Assembly: GCA_003344405.1 (NCBI GenBank)
Contig: NOWV01000074.1
Coordinates: 62,001 to 126,000, forward strand
Direction: 5' to 3'
From: Trichoplax sp. H2
Lineage: Eukaryota > Placozoa > Uniplacotomia > Trichoplacea
Length of the DNA stretch: 64,000 nt
Shown: positions 35,966 through 47,900 of the stretch, piece by piece
Numbering within the stretch: the stretch's first letter is position 1
Layout: each line of letters begins with the position of its first letter
The notes under the pieces: generated by a model
Databases searched by the model: none
Told to the model about the DNA's origin: nothing
Seen by the model: only the letters and a program-made list of their open reading frames with translations
Program-made: the position numbers and the translations under genes

Positions 35966-38900
35966 TAATATTTAGCATGGTTTACCACCATGTAACAAAA
36001 TTCAATTCAGTAAACGTAATTTAATAGTTTTGTTAAATTTATTGGGAGCCTGTAATGGGGTTTGCATAGAATAAAGTAGGTTAGTGCTGCGGAAAATAAG
36101 AACGAACAATTACAGAAAGGTCTCTTTTTATATACAATCAACTGAAAGATATTCTACCTCCTTACAAGAAACTATAACTTCCTAATTAGAGTAATAGCAA
36201 CAACATTTTACATATTCCTTTGCATTTCAACTTCTTTTTTAAACGCTCAGCTATGCAACTTAGTCAGCATGTGATAATATCTTATTACATACAAAGTAAT
36301 TTAAGTCATCCATACTTACTAGTACATATTATCGTGTTAATCGTCAAGATAGTAAGGTTGTGTTAGTATAAAAATCTACGAAATTAAAGTATTTCACTTT
36401 GTTATACCTTGAAGTATTTATTCGAGACACAAATGGAGCTTAGTAGTTTGGTAGATCACAACAGTCTGATTTGCTTTTGTTCCGTACAATAACGGTCAAA
36501 TTTAGAGCTGCAGTGGCAGTTACAGTTTTTGTATTATGAAAGTAAAGTAATAATTATACAGTAGATCAAAAGTCAGATCGTTTTCTGATCTTGGCTGATC
36601 TCATGTTAAATGCACACTCTATCGTATTTTAAAGTAGAGCACAAAATTAAACAATTTTTAGGTCTATGATATACGACAGCAATATCGTTTGTAGCTGCTC
36701 GCAAATATAGATTGATAGTAGTCACGAAAGTAATCTTCGTGACGTATACTTTATTTCTATGCTAAGTTCTATATATGTTTATATCTCAGAGATGTTTTAC
36801 GGTCTCCTTAATTGTAATTTTAGTGGTTAAGGGTTAACAGTTAATATCCTTAATTTAGGATTATATAGGCTAAAATAGTAATTGTCAACAAGCTAAACTG
36901 GATTGTATCTATCACCTCCAAGCTTCTTAAGGTACAAAGTACAATTCCTAAGTTCAGAGGAAATGTCTTAGTAGGATAGCTTTATATGTATCTGTTAAAC
37001 TATTAATAAGCATTGATTATTTTAATACTGTTACAGTAAATTTAATAGGATTAGACTGTATCTAATCTGTACGGATAGAATCTCTTTGAGTATTAATTTG
37101 GTTAATTTCTAATAGACGAGGTGATAGGTGTAGCTAAACCGGTTTTAGGTTCGAAATCTGTATAAACGGCGAGTTCGCCGACAATAAATTAGGTCTGCCT
37201 GTGTTAAACTCTATCTGCCTTGAAATACCAATTGTCTGATATTCTAAATAACAGTAGTAAAGGATAGAAATCACTCTCTCAATCCCTGTTGCAAGTTAGG
37301 GCTATTACTAGCTCGTAAGATACAGTAGGTATAAAAGCGGGTTACTTTTTATAATAAAGAGAGTTCGCTATTTTATCGTTTACGCGCAAGGAAACCGTTC
37401 ATATTATTTCTTCCGCGAAACTTACGGAAGAAGGTTATAGTTGTCGCCGAGAACTGATCTTGATTTGTGATTTGAGATCAAATAATAATCTTATTTCTAA
37501 AGTAACACATAAATAATAAGAGAGTGGATTGTAGCAGAGATCCGTATCCTTTCATGAATTGCATACGTGTACTGCTTATAATTAAACTCGTTATCAATTA
37601 GTTCAGCCAGTAAAGAAATTCATATTACGAAGTTACCGTTGATTACAGGAATATGCACTGATAATAAGACTTCTTTCGGCGCAGACTACAAATTTAACAC
37701 ATTCCAAATGTATACGGTTGGTTAGCGAATCAAACAATCAAATAAAGGCTATTACTATTATTATCTTTTTCGATGAAAACAAAACCCATTAGATCGATAT
37801 AGCAATAGCTTATTACAAGACATTACTTTAAAGTCGAACTTTCATTGAATTGAATGTAGCTGGTGCAAATCACAAGAGAAGCCTGATAATGCAGCTATAT
37901 CAGTTTGAAGCAGAACTACTGCTTTTCTCATTTAGCGAGTACCGTATAAACTGTTAAGCCTCATCTACTTAAAAGCAGAGCAAATACTCTTTGTTAAGGT
38001 ATTACATGTTTCAACTACCTTACTTAATATAGTCGTATCTGTTAAGATGCTATGTCACAGATCAGCTTCATCGAGCCATCGATATTTATTGAAGTTTAGT
38101 CGATTTTATTTCAAAGGTTTTGCTATCATTGTTCAACTTCACTAAATTTAGCTTCATCTATATTTAACCCAATGAAGTCCGAAGTATATCCCTTACCATT
38201 TTGATATGGATCTATCTTAAATTTACCATTATCGCTTAATAGTTCTAAATTTTACTGCAACTGAGTATCGTATAATAAAAATATCTACGGAAAAGTAGCC
38301 TTGCCATTTGAAATTATCTTTGTCTAGAGTGCTTACGAGCTAGCTTAGTAAAACTACGATTTATAATATTTAGAAAGATCTTGGCGAATTTCTTTTGTTG
38401 AGATAATTGTATAGTATCGTAAGCACTTCTTGTACATTTTTCATGGGATTAACTGCAAATAGGGTCATTCTTAAAATTTATACACAACATGCATCATTTT
38501 ACATGAACTTCATATTGTAAATGTTGCTACAATATAATTTTTATGATAAATATGAAGAGTTTAAAATTTTACTCAGATATTACTCTCATAAATGTGCTTC
38601 TAAATTGCTAATACAATTAATATCTGTTCATGAATAAATCCATTAAAACTAAATAAGCGGTTTTAAACTCACGTAGCATATTGTCGATCATGAGTATAGC
38701 ATTATAATCGGCCAAAACTACCAATCTAGTAACGGTATTAATTCGACGGAAAATGAATCTTACAGTTTTCATTTCTGAAATTACTCCTTGGATCCATATG
38801 GAATTAGAATATTGCAGCCTCCATTATCATATAGAATCATCCTATAATTATAAATCTGTTTTTTAATAGAGCATATCAATAATTACTATAATGTTGTGGT

Positions 38901-39586
38901 AATGATGATCATCATACGTGACTAGAAATAACAAGCTATTTAGCAGGTATCTTCATTTAAATTGATAAAATCTAGCTCAATCAGCCATAGATACGCCCGC
39001 ACTATTTAACCTATTAGGAACTTCATTAGAAGAATCTTTTGATCTGCTTTTCCTTTAAAATAGCGTAAATGATCTGCATTCCTTCTAATTTATCATATAC
39101 CACCAGTAACTTAAGCACTATATTTATATGCAATTTGAATAATATGGGCTTCTTGCTACATAATCCTTTAATTTAGAATTTCAGATCAGTCGTTTAACTG
39201 TCATAGATATTCGAGATCTCTTTTACTAATCCAAGTTGAAATTGTAAAGGCAGGTTTTTGCCGCAAGAGAAATGAAAGAGTAATTATGAGACAAAAGGCT
39301 ATTGACAGATGTTTTATAATGTTTAACAGTATTAAACAATTAAGCAATTCAAATCATTAATCAAGTAATTATAATTTGGAGCTATCAGATACGTAACGTA
39401 TAGAATATGTAGCCAACTTCTGAGCAATGACTTAAAATAATAGATAAAAATAATATGTATATCATTTGATTAACTTTTGCAATAATCTCAATTATAAATT
39501 AGCGATTGGGCTAACTAAGGATGAAGATAAGTTCCTAAATTTAATTAAATATGCTAGATAATTTAGTAAGATAAAATTATTAAACT
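35966..39586. other. AT-rich stretch without a recognisable gene
   Basis: I found no gene. Two short inverted repeats occur: CGGCGA-GT-TCGCCG at 37167-37180 and TTCTTCCG...CGGAAGAA at 37408-37432. A TATAAAAG at 37330 followed by AATAAA at 37353 gives a faintly LTR-like look, but I could not find termini or a target duplication. The frame near 38150-38240 on the minus strand looks coding-like for about 30 codons but lacks splice context. Confidence 0.5.
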
Positions 39587-40191
39587 GTATTACTAGGTAG
39601 ATCCATTTCTGACGTGTATAATAAAATATTTATTCCTTTAGGAAATCAAATTCCTACACATTTTATATTTAAACGACTGTTAATAATGATATTGGTTTAA
39701 AGTTAAAATGTATTATGACCGGAATCATAATATCACTTAGTTACTATGAATACAGAATAATTGTTGTCTTAATATAATTTTGAAAATAATGCCGTAAGAA
39801 TGAAAATCTGTGTCACAAAACAGCTTTGCAACAAGATAACGCAATATACGATCAATAAGTCAATTCCTTGAACCACGTATCAAGGAAAGATATTTGCACT
39901 ATCACAAACACTCTTGCTTTACTAGCAGACTACACAAAGACTTAAACNNNNNNNNNNNNNNNNNNNNGTATTACTAGGTAGATCCATTTCTGACGTGTAT
40001 AATAAAATATTTATTCCTTTAGGAAATCAAATTCCTACACATTTTATATTTAAACGACTGTTAATAATGATATTGGTTTAAAGTTAAAATGTATTATGAC
40101 CGGAATCACAATATCACTTAGTTACTATGAATACAGAATAATTGTTGCCTTAATATAATTTTGAAAATAATGCCGTGAGAATGAAAATCTG
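39587..40191. repeat. Allelic duplicate: left flank of the insertion present twice
   Basis: 39587-39810 and 39968-40191 are the same 224-bp sequence with about three substitutions. The first copy continues into the mobile element at 39811. The second continues directly into the right flank at 40192, so it is an uninterrupted empty site. The boundary at 39968 coincides with an assembly gap. Confidence 0.92.
39948..39967. other. Assembly gap (20 N)
   Basis: Twenty N. The left flank matches 44412-44431 and the right flank matches 39587 onward, so the join is not collinear with one haplotype. Confidence 0.99.
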
Positions 40192-40729
40192 TTAGAGATA
40201 AAATCAATTAACCTTGACGCCTTAACATCAATCATCGAGGAAGATAAATAAACCTTACCGACTAAATAAAAAGCTCTAAATTGAATATAAACAACTGTTA
40301 CATAAAAATCAAGATTGAAAGCAATTCTATCGATCGTTTCGATCTATGANNNNNNNNNNNNNNNNNNNNGAACTGTAAGCAGATGATTTGCATTCCCTAT
40401 TATAACTATTAATTTCAGTATGTGTATAAGTGTCACTGTCATAAAAAGTCAGTGCTATATTAAAACACAGTATATCCAAATTAGAAGTTAACTAAATAAG
40501 GATAGGCTAATAGAATTATCCTAACATAGTTATTTCTACTGTAATACAGTATTTAACACTGTAACAATCTGTTAGAGATAAAATCAATTAACCTTGACGC
40601 CTTAACATCAATCATCGAGGAAGATAAATAAACCTTACCGACTAAATAAAAAGCTCTAAATTGAATATAAACAACTGTTACATAAAAATCAAGATTGAAA
40701 GCAATTCTATCGATCGTTTCGATCTATGA
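40188..40729. repeat. Allelic duplicate: right flank of the insertion present twice
   Basis: 40188-40349 and 40568-40729 are essentially identical over 162 bases. The first is joined to the empty-site left flank. The second is joined to the end of the mobile element. Between the first copy and the second lie a 20-N gap and the right part of the element. Confidence 0.92.
40350..40369. other. Assembly gap (20 N)
   Basis: Twenty N. The left flank matches 40710-40729 and the right flank matches 44728 onward, again a non-collinear join. Confidence 0.99.
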
Positions 40730-43700
40730 AAATATCCATCTCGTTATAATGATAAGTAGTTCATTCAGTGAAAGACAACAATAATTAAAAATTATACTAA
40801 TATAAGGATTGCAATTAAGTGATATGCCAAAGATCAGCCTTTTCTTTATATTTTAATAAGTCATAAAATGGCTAGGAAACATGTTAAATAAGAATTCACT
40901 GAAAATTCCCCAATATCAGCATTCAGAAAACTAACGCATAGTTTATACGGACGTAAATTTGTAAAATTTGTAGTTAATTAATTATGCTATTGAAAGTTAA
41001 AGCCATAAAAATAGAAATATACAGGATTTACAATCAAAACGCACAATCTCCCTAGTACCGGTAATAAATCTGAAACGATCAAAATATAAGCCAAGCGTTA
41101 GCTATTTTTGCTCTTTAACAGATAAATACCAATCAGGTTATTTATGAATATACATAATGACCTCTAGTTGTTTACAATGGAATATGTTAATTTATACGAT
41201 TTAATTGCAATCATGTTATTGATCGATTTTAAGTTGATATTCTTCAATATCACCAATGTATTATCATTTGGCAGTCTATTCACTAATTAATTATGAAATT
41301 TCGTAAAGCTATATATTTTATCACAGGAAGACTTGTTATGCATAACTTCCTAATTTAATTAAACATTAAAATTAATACTATCATATTATGCTAACCTACG
41401 TTAAAGGTAATGGAGTTTACTAAGATAATTTAACAGTACACATAATTAAAATGAAAACAAGGCTGATCATAATTAAAATGATGTCTACCTACGCCATAGA
41501 TATTAATCTATTTATTAATTAACATGTTATTTTACTTGAAGTATAATCTTCGACAGTCCCATTGGATCGGACCATATGGAAAATAAGAAATATTATCCTG
41601 GAATTGATTATGTTAATAGATAATGTAAAGCCTCGATTGTATGTTAATCGATACTTTTATCAATGAGGTAAAAAAAGAAGAGTTTATCAGCTTCTAAAAA
41701 TATTCCCTATAATTTCCTCTACCTTGTTTATTTGACCATTTCTATTTATGCGTTATTCAAGAAATAAAATAAAGTAGAAAAATAACTAAATAATTTGATT
41801 TCAGAGTATATCCGTATTAGCTCTACACTAAATCAAATTATGAAGATTCAAATAATAATTTCTCTTTTCTTATCTACTATATTCTCTCATTCAAGACTTC
41901 ATCCTGTTAGGATTTTACATCTGTTTCATTTGAATCAGTGATTTATGGATTTCATATCAATTATAATTAGCATTTAGACAGGCTTATTACCAGCTCAAAT
42001 AATTTATTTAGAAGCTATAATTCTATAGAATAAACAGTTATCCTTTTCTAGATTACTTCTATTTTATCTCTTTATAATTTAGATATTTATACTTTCATAG
42101 AATTACAAAGCAATATATGTTTTAATTTCAATTGGGTTGATTGGTTAATATTTCATATTCAAATTAAAGCGCAGAGGTTAAAGGTAATATACTATATGAC
42201 TAATTTAAAGACTTAAACGAATACGTCAGTATCCTGCTACGTAAATTATAGACCAGATGAATAAATTTATCAAAATGAAAATTTCAACAATTATTTTATT
42301 ATAATATATAATTATTCATAATATCAATACTTAGATCAGGATTCTACTTAATTTGAAAGAAATAATTATTAGGTTAGCTGCCATTATCAAACTTATTATG
42401 ATATTAATTTACTAATTATATTAGGCGCAGCATAAGTCAATCCCCCTCCATTATAATTTTCTTGACGTCATTAGGATACATTAAAGTAAAACAGTCATAA
42501 ATATTATAATCATCGAATTATGAAAGATAACAGTATATATATAGAGATGAAGCAAAATTCTATTTACTCTAACTTACAAATGGCTGAATAATGGCCAAAG
42601 CTTGAGAACATTATAAATACCTAGTATTATGATTAATTCCATACTCCATTAAAAGAAATAAATATAAGTGATGAGGTCGCTTTAATAATTTCAAAGAAAC
42701 AACTGTTCAATTTACGTAGGAAGAATTTAGAAGATAGGATTAATACCATACTTTTATTTAAATCATATAGCCATTAATACTATCCTGCTCTATTATAACT
42801 TCATCCGAATTCTCTTAAATAAATCCAGAGCTAAAATTCAGTTCAGCTATCTCGAAAAATTAGAGCCCTTTTCTTTACGTAACTCGTATATCTGATTCTA
42901 GCTAATATATTTTAAAATGAGACCTTTTGACGGTAAATTACAATATTTCTTTATTGAGTAGGGTTATTTAGAAAATACATCAGCTATACAATAATAATGG
43001 ATCATTCCCTAAAAAAATTTAAGTGTACTGTGTTAGAAATTAATTATCCTTTCAAATTCAAATTAATGAAGGAATTTTTATATGTTCTGAATATTATCAT
43101 CATCGTTGATACCTATATTTACATTATAGTCAATATTGCATTCAACACTGTAGTACTTCGATTCAGTCCAATTGCTAACTGTATAAATTAAAGCGATTCA
43201 TCTTTTTACTGATTTTCATTATTAATTCCCATGATATATTTTTGAATAAATTGTGTTCGATTTCCCATGATCACGATTAGATTATTATCACAATTTCTTC
43301 ATTTTCCAGTCTGCTATTTTATTCAGATTTCAAATTCTAATACAAATAAACCCATTGATGAATATTATTACTCAGTTTATAAATAATTATTTATCAGTGG
43401 AAAATATGAATATTTCAGAGCTGATATTTCAAAGCTTATTTTAGCCTTTTCTATGGACATGGTATTTGTCGACTCATGTTTATTTTTGTTCGTATTGAAT
43501 AGACAGTTACATTTTCGAATTCTTAAATTGCATCACTACTGATACCTGATATTAGTAGTATTTACATGATAAAATATAGATTTAACAAAACTGTGGACAA
43601 AATACACCAGTAATTCAAAAATTTAATCCTCATGTGTCCTAAAAGTATTGATTTTCGATTAAAAAAAACATCTGAATTAAAAAATCAACGTCCTATTAAT

Positions 43701-44294
43701 CGCGATAGTGGACACTAAAATCAGCTATAACATGATTTCGATCCTTTATTCCGAGCATCCGTTGTATATATTAGACAAACTCTTGAGCTATTTTTATCTC
43801 TAATAATCGATACATTTGCATCTCAGAAATCTGATTGTTTGTAATAATAGTAAACTAGATCGGTGATTTATACAAAATAGATTTATATGGCAAAGTACTA
43901 CCTATTCATATTGTCTGCTATATTTTCAATACATTAATATTCAATCAATCATAGACAAAATTTAATATTCGTTCTGGTTATTTACTCCAGAAACGTGACA
44001 CTAAAATTTGAAAGGTGACTAGTAATAATAGATTTCAATATTTCGACGTTTTATTAGATACGAGTTAATACCGAGTCATTGAATATTTTCTAATGATAAA
44101 AGTATAACCATTCGGAATGTACAGTAGGTATTAGGGAAGGTTGAAAGATTTAAGATTTTTATTTCTGCTTTGTGCAATTAACTTTAGATTTAGTTGCAGT
44201 GAAGTCTAAATATCCGGATATACTATTCGTATCTAACTCGGAATTAGTCTTACAGTATGCTCGAGCTGTCCTGCTAAAATTTAGGAAACTATGC
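40730..44294. other. AT-rich stretch without a recognisable gene
   Basis: Both strands have only short AT-driven open frames rich in Ile, Phe, Tyr and Asn. There are no family motifs or paired splice signals. Confidence 0.5.
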
Positions 44295-44924
44295 TGTCAC
44301 AAAACAGCTTTGTAACAAGATAACGTAATATGCGATCAATAAGTCAATTCCTTGAACCACGTATCAAGGAAAGATATTTGCACTATCACAAACACTTTTG
44401 CTTTACTAGCAGACTACACAAAGACTTAAACGCCTCGTATTTTACGTTAAACACTAAGTTGGAGAATTCACTTTATTTCACGATATGCTGCATTTATATA
44501 CTATTCCTCAATGGTTCATGAGTCATAGTTAATACAATTAACATTGGAATCATTAACTGAATTAGATATCAATTTTAGCTACTGCTCCCTCAATGCAGGT
44601 AACAGTATTTACGAACATAGACATGTAATGATTAATACAGAATAGTCAGATTACGATATGTCCTATCACGGAACATTTCCATGATAATTTACAGTCTACC
44701 ATAAGTAAATTACAATCACAGTGATTCGAACTGTAAGTAGATGATTTACCTTCCCTATTATAACTATTAATTTCAGTATGTGTATAAGTGTCACTGTCAT
44801 AAAAAGTCAGTGCTATATTAAAACACAGTATATCCAAATTAGAAGTTAACTAAATAAGGATAAGCTAACAGAATTATCCTAACATAGATATTTCTACTCT
44901 AATACAGTACATAACACTGTCACA
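44295..44924. mobile_element. TG...CA mobile element, copy 2, complete (~630 bp)
   Basis: This starts TGTCACA and ends TGTCACA at about 44924. It supplies the full length of the element that is broken at 39811-40565. No long open frame is present, and the single ~60-codon frame at 44330-44521 has no known motif. The flanks (TATGC on the left, CATAC on the right) are only a partial match, so a target duplication is not clear. Either it has mutated or the copy arose by another route. The copies differ by scattered substitutions. Confidence 0.8.
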
Positions 44925-47900
44925 CATACATTTAAGGAAATGATGAGACTAGATTTAAATTAGTAATTTAAAACAGTTCAACCTGGCACTACCTTTTAAG
45001 AGTTTATTTTGTATGAGTACTAAGGAGTCATTTAGTCAGACCTAATGATTGATACTAAGTTAATTTTATCTCCTTAGGAGTTTCTCACTGGTAAAACTTA
45101 TAATCATGGTCGTATAACTGTAAATTCCAATTCTTGCGGTTTCATCTACTGAATATCTATTTCTGATAATCACTACGCTTTAATTTTTAGAAATTTAAAT
45201 AGTACGATCTTAATCTTAATTCAAAATCTACTAACAATGTGATAATTGAATTGGATGTTAAAACCTACTGAGAAAATAAGAGGTGATTGAGTTATTGGAT
45301 CTCCAATTACCGTTTACCCTTGGTTGATAGTACACTAAATTATATGTTTAATCCTTTGAACTAGTTGTTTCTCATTAATGTTACCCCTGAGGGCAAGGGT
45401 AAACAATAATTACACAAAGGGTGAACTCTTCATGACCATGATTGAGATATAAAAGAGTCTTTATCGACTCAAAATAATTATAAATCAAGATAAAACAATG
45501 CAAATTAAATGGTGCCACAATGCAAGAAATTAGGAATGATTACATATTAGAAAGACGATAGTAGAATCTAAATTATCCATTCAAAGTAAGCCATATCATG
45601 TATAAAAGAAAGCATACGGAATCAAACAGAAATCTCTTTCTTATTACCACAGGACATAGACGTAAGGATTGGTAAACAAAAATTGCTAACATTTCGGATA
45701 GCATAAACGATTGATAAGTGTAAATATAAAAAATTGTTACTAAATTAGTAAGTAACCGATTTAAATGATATTACATCATTGATAGGGTTAATCCTATGAA
45801 GTAAAATGATGATGATATAATATTAGTTATTCCATCCTATTTAATAATTAAGATCAAATAGATTAAAGATGTCGTTATCAAATTAAAAATAAAATCAATA
45901 AATTGAAAAGGATGCCAGGTCAAATTTATATAGAATTATTTTCTAACATGTCTTAAATGATTTAATTGTAATTTCTTCGCCGTTGTTATCCTTAAATTTG
46001 ATATAAGTGAATAGTAACTGTAACTATTTTTTTAGTTGATATTGTTATTTAATCTGTAACACGCGCTATGAATTGTCGCCATGATTAATTTGCCGACTGA
46101 TATTGAAGAAAAGTTGATGAGAGATGATAGATGATAATGAATAGAATTAGCAGAGAGTCATGACAATAATTTTAAAATGATAGAACAATTGAATTAGTTA
46201 TGATACGGGCGATGATAACAACAAATAAATGGGCACCAATTGAATAAATTCAATTGGTTTTAAAAAATATCAAGAAAGACAGATAACAATTAAAGTAATT
46301 CTTGGAATAAGGGACTTAAATAAAAAATCTGTATCTATTCAAAGAATCTCTCATCGAAAAATCACAACTGTTACTAACTTAACAAACTGCCTTACAAGAC
46401 AATACAACAACTTCCATCTTGACAATGGTCATGAATAACCGTCATCAACAAGAGTGGGAGGGAAAAAAGCTGTTAATGCTATCATTAGATAAGACAATCG
46501 CCCGCAATCGTTATAAGGGCAGTTAATTGAAATTTTACAATCCTATCGTAAGTCAATAAAATCAAGAAATTATTTGATTAAAAAATAATCATCTTGAAAC
46601 AATAGCGCCAGTCTTGATGATTAAAACAAAATTCTATTAACGTCGTAAACTAGATTGAAAAGTAAATAAATCGCAGATTACAGATAAAATTTTAATTTTA
46701 TCTTGCCTTTTATTTGTCAAAAAATTATTACAGAAGACATTGCCAGTGATGTACGGTGCTATACATTCATCAGTCATGAGTAATTATAAATCTATATATT
46801 TTTATCTTGGTGAAAAGTTGAAGACAATTTTTGTTTATTTCATTTTATTCTGTTTATCTGTTGTCATTCAATGTAGTGATAGTTAGAAAAAATCAATCTC
46901 GATCAGGGGTGGAGGTGCATTATTCTGCAATAGATTTGTCATGGCTTTACTTTATCCTGATAGGATTGTCTTCATTTTGCTATGTTGTTCCTGTTATGAC
47001 TGATGACGATCACAGCAAAAAAACAGAAGAAAATATTAATTTATTAATACTGTATCATCCTCGAAAAATCGAAAATCTTGTGCTTTATTAAAATTAATTA
47101 TTGGTACTAATTTAATCATCAAGTTTATCGACTTATAATAGAATTCATTCCATCATCGTCACAAACGTCGCTACTATTGATTGGCAATAAAAATCATAGC
47201 TGACTTTTGCGATATTGTTGTTCTTATTTTCTCATCATTTCCTATTTAGATTTCCTCTGGCCTCAATCAGGTTCTAATTCTTGATATCAACATCTTAGAC
47301 GACAAAAATAAGCACAACATAATTGCAATCAAATTAATAATTATCTTTGTCTAGATTACATCTATCTGTTTATCATGCTGATTACCGAGCATTGGTTTAT
47401 TCTTTCTTCAGTGTGATTTGTTATCCTTAGACTTGACAAATGGGCCTAAAACTCAATTGATACACTTGGATTGTACTAAATTATTTCTAATTTACGCAAT
47501 TAAGAAATTGATTTCCAATTCTAAAGCCCTGAGAATAGTTGCCAGTCCGTAGAAAGAATTCAAAACTATAAATAATTTAGTATGAAATTGTATAATATGA
47601 TATAGTTGAAAACAATAGTGATGTAATCGACATTCAATCCTCATATTATGCTACAATCATCAATTAATTATATCATTATTGACTTTATTTCAAATTCGAA
47701 CTGTTCTCATGATAAAGACTAATTCGTTCAACGCGTAATATTATCGAAAAATAGGTTAATTTGATATCAGCATCGAAAGTAATCGATTCATTTTAAGTCA
47801 GTGATCATTATTGTTTTACGTAAAATGTAGTAATTTTGATATAGTTTTTTTCTATATATCACACCCTTTAGTTGATAAGTAAAAAAATTAAGTTAACTTA

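Larger units (their letters stand above)
39811..40565. mobile_element. TG...CA mobile element, copy 1, interrupted by assembly gaps and a misplaced contig
   Basis: The left part 39811-39947 aligns without indels to 44295-44431. The right part 40370-40562 aligns to 44728-44920. The missing middle (~296 bp in the other copy) is replaced here by two 20-N gaps enclosing the empty-allele contig 39968-40349. The element starts TGTCACA and ends TGTAACA. A 5-bp target duplication ATCTG precedes it at 39806-39810 and follows it at 40566-40570. The ends and target size fit a solo LTR, although another non-autonomous element is not excluded. Confidence 0.82.

Noticed and set aside
37120-37165. tRNA- or SINE-like A and B boxes (TAGCTAAACCGG and GGTTCGAAATC)
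   Set aside because: The two boxes are only about five bases apart, far too close for a tRNA or tRNA-derived SINE, and no cloverleaf can be drawn.
38130-38250. Coding-like minus-strand stretch of about 30 codons
   Set aside because: It overlaps a degenerate repeat motif shared with intron 1 of the SLC6 gene and lacks splice sites or a start.
46831-47091. 86-codon plus-strand open frame with two hydrophobic stretches
   Set aside because: No family motif, no conserved neighbour, and a length expected by chance in 64 kb of AT-rich DNA.
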